NCBI GenBank assembly: GCA_023264755.1
Contig: JAHFVB010000243.1
Location: 1 to 7,551, forward strand
DNA length: 7,551 nucleotides
Source of the DNA: Mycobacterium sp.
GTDB lineage: Bacteria > Actinomycetota > Actinomycetes > Mycobacteriales > Mycobacteriaceae
Reading direction: 5' to 3'
Part shown: one piece after another, positions 5,235 through 7,551 of the stretch
How positions within the stretch are numbered: the first letter of the stretch is position 1
Layout: every line of letters starts with the position of its first letter
Notes under the pieces: model-generated
Told to the model about the DNA's origin: nothing
Databases searched by the model: none
Seen by the model: only the letters and a program-made list of their open reading frames with translations
Translations under genes and position numbers: made by a program

Positions 5235-6853
5235 GCCCAGCAACGGAACCGAGCCCCAACCGGCGGCTCACCGTTCAGGGGTGGCAGAACCTGGTGCTCA
5301 TCGCGATGGGCGTCGTCGTACTGGCCGGGGCGATCGCCGGGGGGCTGCTCGTCAACCGCACCGACGACGTGTCCCACGAACTGATCGACGTCATCCAGCC
5401 GGCCCGCGTCGGCGCCTACCGGCTGCAGGCAGCGCTGAGTGATCAGGAGACCGCGACCCGCGGCTACGCGTTGACCGGTAACCGCGAGTTCCTCGACCCG
5501 TACTACCAGGGGCGCCAGGAAGAGCAGAGCGTCGCCGACGGCATGCGGAGCCGGCTGAGCGGTCGGGCCGACCTGCTGGCCGACCTCGACGCGGTCGAGC
5601 AGGCGGCGCAGGCGTGGCGCGCGTCGTACGCCGAGCCGCTGATCGCGATGGTCAAACCGGGGGCGGCCAACGTCATCGACTCCGGGACCATCGACCGGGG
5701 CAAGGTCGAGTTCGACGGCATCAGAAGGCTTTCCGACGCGCAGGCGGCGCACCTGATGACGGCGCGCGACGACATCGTGGCCAACATCGCCGCGGTGCAG
5801 GACTGGCGCGACCGGGTGCTGGTCGTGATGGTGGCCGCCTTGGTGGTGACGGCGATCCTGTTGTCCGTCCTGACGCGCAGTGCGGTCACGCGACCGCTCG
5901 GGAAATTGGCGGCGGCCTGCCGGAAGATCACCGACGGACACTTCGACGAGCGGATCGTGCCGAGTGGGCCGAAGGACATCCGCGCCATCGCCACCGACGT
6001 GGAGAACATGCGCCAGCGGATCGTGGCCGAACTGCAGGCATCGCAGTCGGCGCGTGAGCTGCTCGACGAGCAGACCCTCGAGCTGCGTCGGTCGAATGCC
6101 GAACTCGAACAGTTCGCCTACGTCGCCTCCCACGACTTGCAGGAGCCGCTGCGCAAGGTGGCGTCGTTCTGCCAGCTGCTCGAGAAGCGGTACGGCGACC
6201 AGCTCGACGAGCGCGGGACCGAGTACATCGCCTTCGCCGTGGACGGCGCCAAACGCATGCAGGTGTTGATCAACGACCTGCTGACGTTCTCCCGGGTGGG
6301 TCGGCTCAACGCGACCTACTCCGACGTCCACCTCGACGACACCCTGGACGCCGCCGTCGAGAACCTCTCGACGGCGATCGAGGAATCCGGCGCCGAGGTG
6401 GTTCGGACGGGTCCGCTGCCGGAGGTGTTCGGAGATCCGACGCTGCTGACGATGTTGTGGCAGAACCTGATCGGCAATGCGATCAAGTTCAGTCCGCCGG
6501 ACGTACGCCCGCGCATCGTGATCGACTGTCAGCCAGGTCCCGGGCAACCCCCCGAGCTTTGGTCGTTCCGCGTGTCGGACAATGGGATCGGAATCAGCGA
6601 GGAGTTCGTCGACAAGGTCTTCGTGATCTTCCAGCGGCTGCACGCGCGCGAGGTATACGGCGGAACTGGCATCGGGCTGGCACTCTGTAAGAAGATCGTC
6701 GAGCATCACGGCGGGACGATCTGGATCGATACTTCCCAAACCGCCGGAACTCTGTTCAGATTCACGCTGCCCGTCAAGAAGATGGCGTCCGCAGACTCCG
6801 ATGCCGCGTCGGACCCCGCTCCGCCGGCCGCGCTGGAAGGAACGCCACAATGA
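5231..6853 (+). CDS. CHASE3-HAMP sensor histidine kinase (phytochrome-like HisKA class)
   Basis: This 540-residue membrane sensor kinase begins with TM1 (about 20-42). A periplasmic/extracellular CHASE3 domain follows (about 45-190), with the typical LSDQETATRGYALTGNREFL at 69-88. Then come TM2 (about 196-214), HAMP (215-268), a coiled-coil (270-292) and HisKA with FAYVASHDLQEPLRKV, where H301 is the phosphoacceptor. The HATPase domain has the N box N412-LIGN416, the G1 box DNGIGI (450-455), the F box VIFQRL and the G2 box GGTGIGL (477-483). The SHDLQEPLR type of HisKA is shared with bacteriophytochromes and kinases that pair with Rcp1-like receivers. All catalytic motifs are intact. The tail after 515 is Ala/Pro/Asp-rich and disordered. 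GTG at 5231 is supported by GGAG at 5219-5222 with 8-nt spacing and by the 4-nt overlap with the phosphatase gene. The ligand is unknown. Confidence 0.94.
   Translation: MSPATEPSPNRRLTVQGWQNLVLIAMGVVVLAGAIAGGLLVNRTDDVSHELIDVIQPARVGAYRLQAALSDQETATRGYALTGNREFLDPYYQGRQEEQSVADGMRSRLSGRADLLADLDAVEQAAQAWRASYAEPLIAMVKPGAANVIDSGTIDRGKVEFDGIRRLSDAQAAHLMTARDDIVANIAAVQDWRDRVLVVMVAALVVTAILLSVLTRSAVTRPLGKLAAACRKITDGHFDERIVPSGPKDIRAIATDVENMRQRIVAELQASQSARELLDEQTLELRRSNAELEQFAYVASHDLQEPLRKVASFCQLLEKRYGDQLDERGTEYIAFAVDGAKRMQVLINDLLTFSRVGRLNATYSDVHLDDTLDAAVENLSTAIEESGAEVVRTGPLPEVFGDPTLLTMLWQNLIGNAIKFSPPDVRPRIVIDCQPGPGQPPELWSFRVSDNGIGISEEFVDKVFVIFQRLHAREVYGGTGIGLALCKKIVEHHGGTIWIDTSQTAGTLFRFTLPVKKMASADSDAASDPAPPAALEGTPQ
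6835..6840 (+). promoter_or_regulatory. Ribosome binding site of the stand-alone receiver gene
   Basis: GGAAGG lies 9 nt before the ATG at 6850, inside the last codons of the kinase gene. It supports this start and independent reinitiation, which could give more receiver than kinase protein. Confidence 0.6.
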
Positions 6854-7287
6854 CCGCTGCAGGACGAGCGATCGACATACTCCTCGTCGAGGACGATCCG
6901 GGTGACGAATTGATCACCCGGGAGGCGTTCGAGCACAACAAGATCAAGAACAATCTTCACGTTGCACGCGACGGCGAGGAGGGGCTGGACTTCCTGTACC
7001 GCCGCGGCGCATTCGGTGACGCCCCGGAGCCGGATCTGATCCTGCTCGACCTGAACCTGCCGAAGTACGACGGCAGGCAACTGCTGGAGCAGATCAAGTC
7101 CGACGCCGACCTGTGCCACATTCCCGTCGTGGTGCTCACGACGTCGGCGGCCGAAGAGGACATCCTGAAGAGCTACAAGCTGCATGCGAACGCGTACGTG
7201 ACCAAGCCGGTCGACGTCGACCAGTTCATGAGCGCGGTACGGCAGATCGACGAGTTCTTCGTCCAGGTCGTGCGGCTGCCGAACTAG
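6850..7287 (+). CDS. Single-domain response regulator (Rcp1-like receiver)
   Basis: This 145-residue protein is a receiver domain with no output domain. The acidic pocket is E14-D15-D16, the phosphoacceptor is D67 in LILLDLNLPKYDG, the switch threonine is T97 or T98 in VVVLTTS, and the conserved lysine is K119 in YVTKP. The insert DFLYRRGAFGDAPEPDLILL and the strand around HIPVVVLTTSAAEEDI are typical of Rcp1, the phytochrome-partner response regulator, and of CheY-like shuttle receivers. In this position it most likely takes phosphate from the upstream kinase. It could act as a phosphate sink, or pass a signal through protein contacts, including to the receiver-phosphatase. ATGA overlaps the kinase stop by 4 nt. 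The gene is the last of the operon and is followed by the repeat region. Confidence 0.93.
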   Translation: MTAAGRAIDILLVEDDPGDELITREAFEHNKIKNNLHVARDGEEGLDFLYRRGAFGDAPEPDLILLDLNLPKYDGRQLLEQIKSDADLCHIPVVVLTTSAAEEDILKSYKLHANAYVTKPVDVDQFMSAVRQIDEFFVQVVRLPN

Positions 7288-7299
7288 CGCGGCTGGTCA

Positions 7300-7374
7300 T
7301 TGAGCTTCGGCACCTCGTTGAGCCCGGCACCTCGTTGAGCCCGGCACCTCGTTGAGCCTCGGCACCTCGTTGAG
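7300..7374. repeat. Tandem array of 17-18-bp units
   Basis: Four adjacent units follow the pattern TTGAGCYYCGGCACCTCG. Their limits are 7300-7317 (18 nt), 7318-7334 (17), 7335-7351 (17) and 7352-7369 (18), with a partial fifth TTGAG at 7370-7374. The two middle units are identical (TTGAGCCCGGCACCTCG); the outer two carry an extra T. The array starts 12 nt after the stop of the receiver gene and runs directly into an inverted repeat. Units follow each other without unique spacers, so this is a minisatellite-like array and not CRISPR. Confidence 0.9.
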
Positions 7375-7427
7375 ACTGCGCTGAGGGCGAAGAAGTGCGA
7401 GTGACCCTCGCCGTGAGTGCAGTCTCA
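7371..7427. repeat. Imperfect inverted repeat able to form a 20-bp stem; possible bidirectional terminator or dispersed palindromic element
   Basis: The left arm 7371-7390 pairs in one register with 7408-7427. The outer nine base pairs (TGAGACTGC with GCAGTCTCA) and the inner five (GGCGA with TCGCC) are perfect. The six positions between have three Watson-Crick pairs, one G-T wobble and two G-G mismatches. The loop is 17 nt. It lies between the receiver gene and a convergent minus-strand frame. There is no T-tract, so if it terminates transcription it is of the U-less type proposed for mycobacteria. A repeated intergenic palindrome is an alternative. Confidence 0.8.
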
Positions 7428-7444
7428 GCGGACTTCTCACGGCG
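7409..7444. terminator. Alternative hairpin competing with the long stem
   Basis: CGCCGTGAG at 7409-7417 is perfectly complementary to CTCACGGCG at 7436-7444 (nine pairs, 18-nt loop). It uses most of the right arm of the 7371-7427 stem, so the two structures exclude each other. It is a candidate terminator stem for either convergent transcript, again without a U-run. Confidence 0.4.
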
Positions 7445-7456
7445 TGGATCGGGCCG

Positions 7457-7551
7457 CTAGAGCGGGATGACCCGCTCGCTGTTGAGCTCGCGCCACAGCC
7501 GTTGGCCGGCGGCCTTGAGGTGGCGGATCGCCGACGGCGTGCTCATGTGGT
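7457..7551 (-). CDS. 3' end of an unidentified minus-strand reading frame (cut by window edge)
   Basis: A minus-strand frame enters at the window edge and ends with TAG (complement 7457-7459). Its last 29 residues, if read from the ATG at 7544-7546, are Lys/Arg-rich and helical: AIRHLKAAGQRLWRELNSER, then VIPL. The frame stays open upstream of that ATG to the edge, so it is probably the C-terminus of a longer protein. The helix vaguely recalls P27-type phage terminase small subunits, but those have such a segment near the N-terminus, so I do not assign a family. Its end faces the plus-strand receiver gene across the hairpin region. Confidence 0.4.
   Translation of the reverse strand, partial: HMSTPSAIRHLKAAGQRLWRELNSERVIPL

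Noticed and set aside
5117..6850. 577-codon minus-strand open frame antisense to the kinase
   Set aside because: It is a common artefact of high-GC coding DNA. The translation is low-complexity (Arg, Gly, Asp, His) with no recognisable domain, and the plus strand encodes a complete kinase.
7300..7374. CRISPR array
   Set aside because: The units are directly adjacent, with no unique spacers and no cas genes nearby.
7371..7444. Classical intrinsic terminator
   Set aside because: Strong stems are present but no T-run follows on either strand, so a canonical terminator cannot be claimed.

Overview
The window is GC-rich, densely packed actinobacterial DNA and most likely chromosomal DNA of a Mycobacterium or Mycolicibacterium-type species. 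The protein resemblances support this: the nitrobindin is close to M. tuberculosis Rv2717c, and the anti-sigma factor resembles RslA, the partner of SigL. A sequence that fits the mycobacterial KstR operator consensus points the same way. These resemblances are from memory, not from a search. I see no rRNA, tRNA, transposase, CRISPR array or phage module.

Left block (1-1876, minus strand). Read in transcription order, it encodes a very short sigma-factor-like protein (region 4 only), an RslA-type membrane anti-sigma factor, a nitrobindin-family heme protein and the first 121 residues of a serine hydrolase of the beta-lactamase/class C esterase type, which runs off the window. The first pair and the last pair each share a 4-nt start/stop overlap. 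The middle gap is only 44 nt, so a single operon is likely.

Middle block (1877-3984). A 120-bp divergent intergenic region carries a KstR-type palindrome. Downstream, on the plus strand, are a DUF1295 (steroid 5-alpha-reductase/ICMT-like) membrane protein and a translationally coupled FAD/NAD(P) oxidoreductase. The operator suggests that this pair is induced during sterol use.

Right block (3985-7287, plus strand). Three genes form a compact signalling operon: a receiver-SpoIIE/PPM phosphatase, a CHASE3-HAMP histidine kinase of the phytochrome-like class, and a stand-alone Rcp1-like receiver. The junctions are 4-nt overlaps. The simplest reading is that one membrane kinase phosphorylates two receivers, one of which gates a serine/threonine phosphatase of the partner-switching type. 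No RsbW- or RsbV-like partner is encoded here.

Right end (7288-7551). After the last receiver gene come about four tandem 17-18-bp repeats. They run directly into a 20-bp imperfect inverted repeat that has competing secondary pairings. Beyond this is the 3' end of a small minus-strand reading frame cut by the window edge. The folded region lies between convergent genes and could end transcription from both sides.

The most unusual items are the sigma-region-4-only protein paired with an intact anti-sigma factor, the KstR-boxed DUF1295/flavoprotein pair, and the repeat/hairpin composite at the right end.
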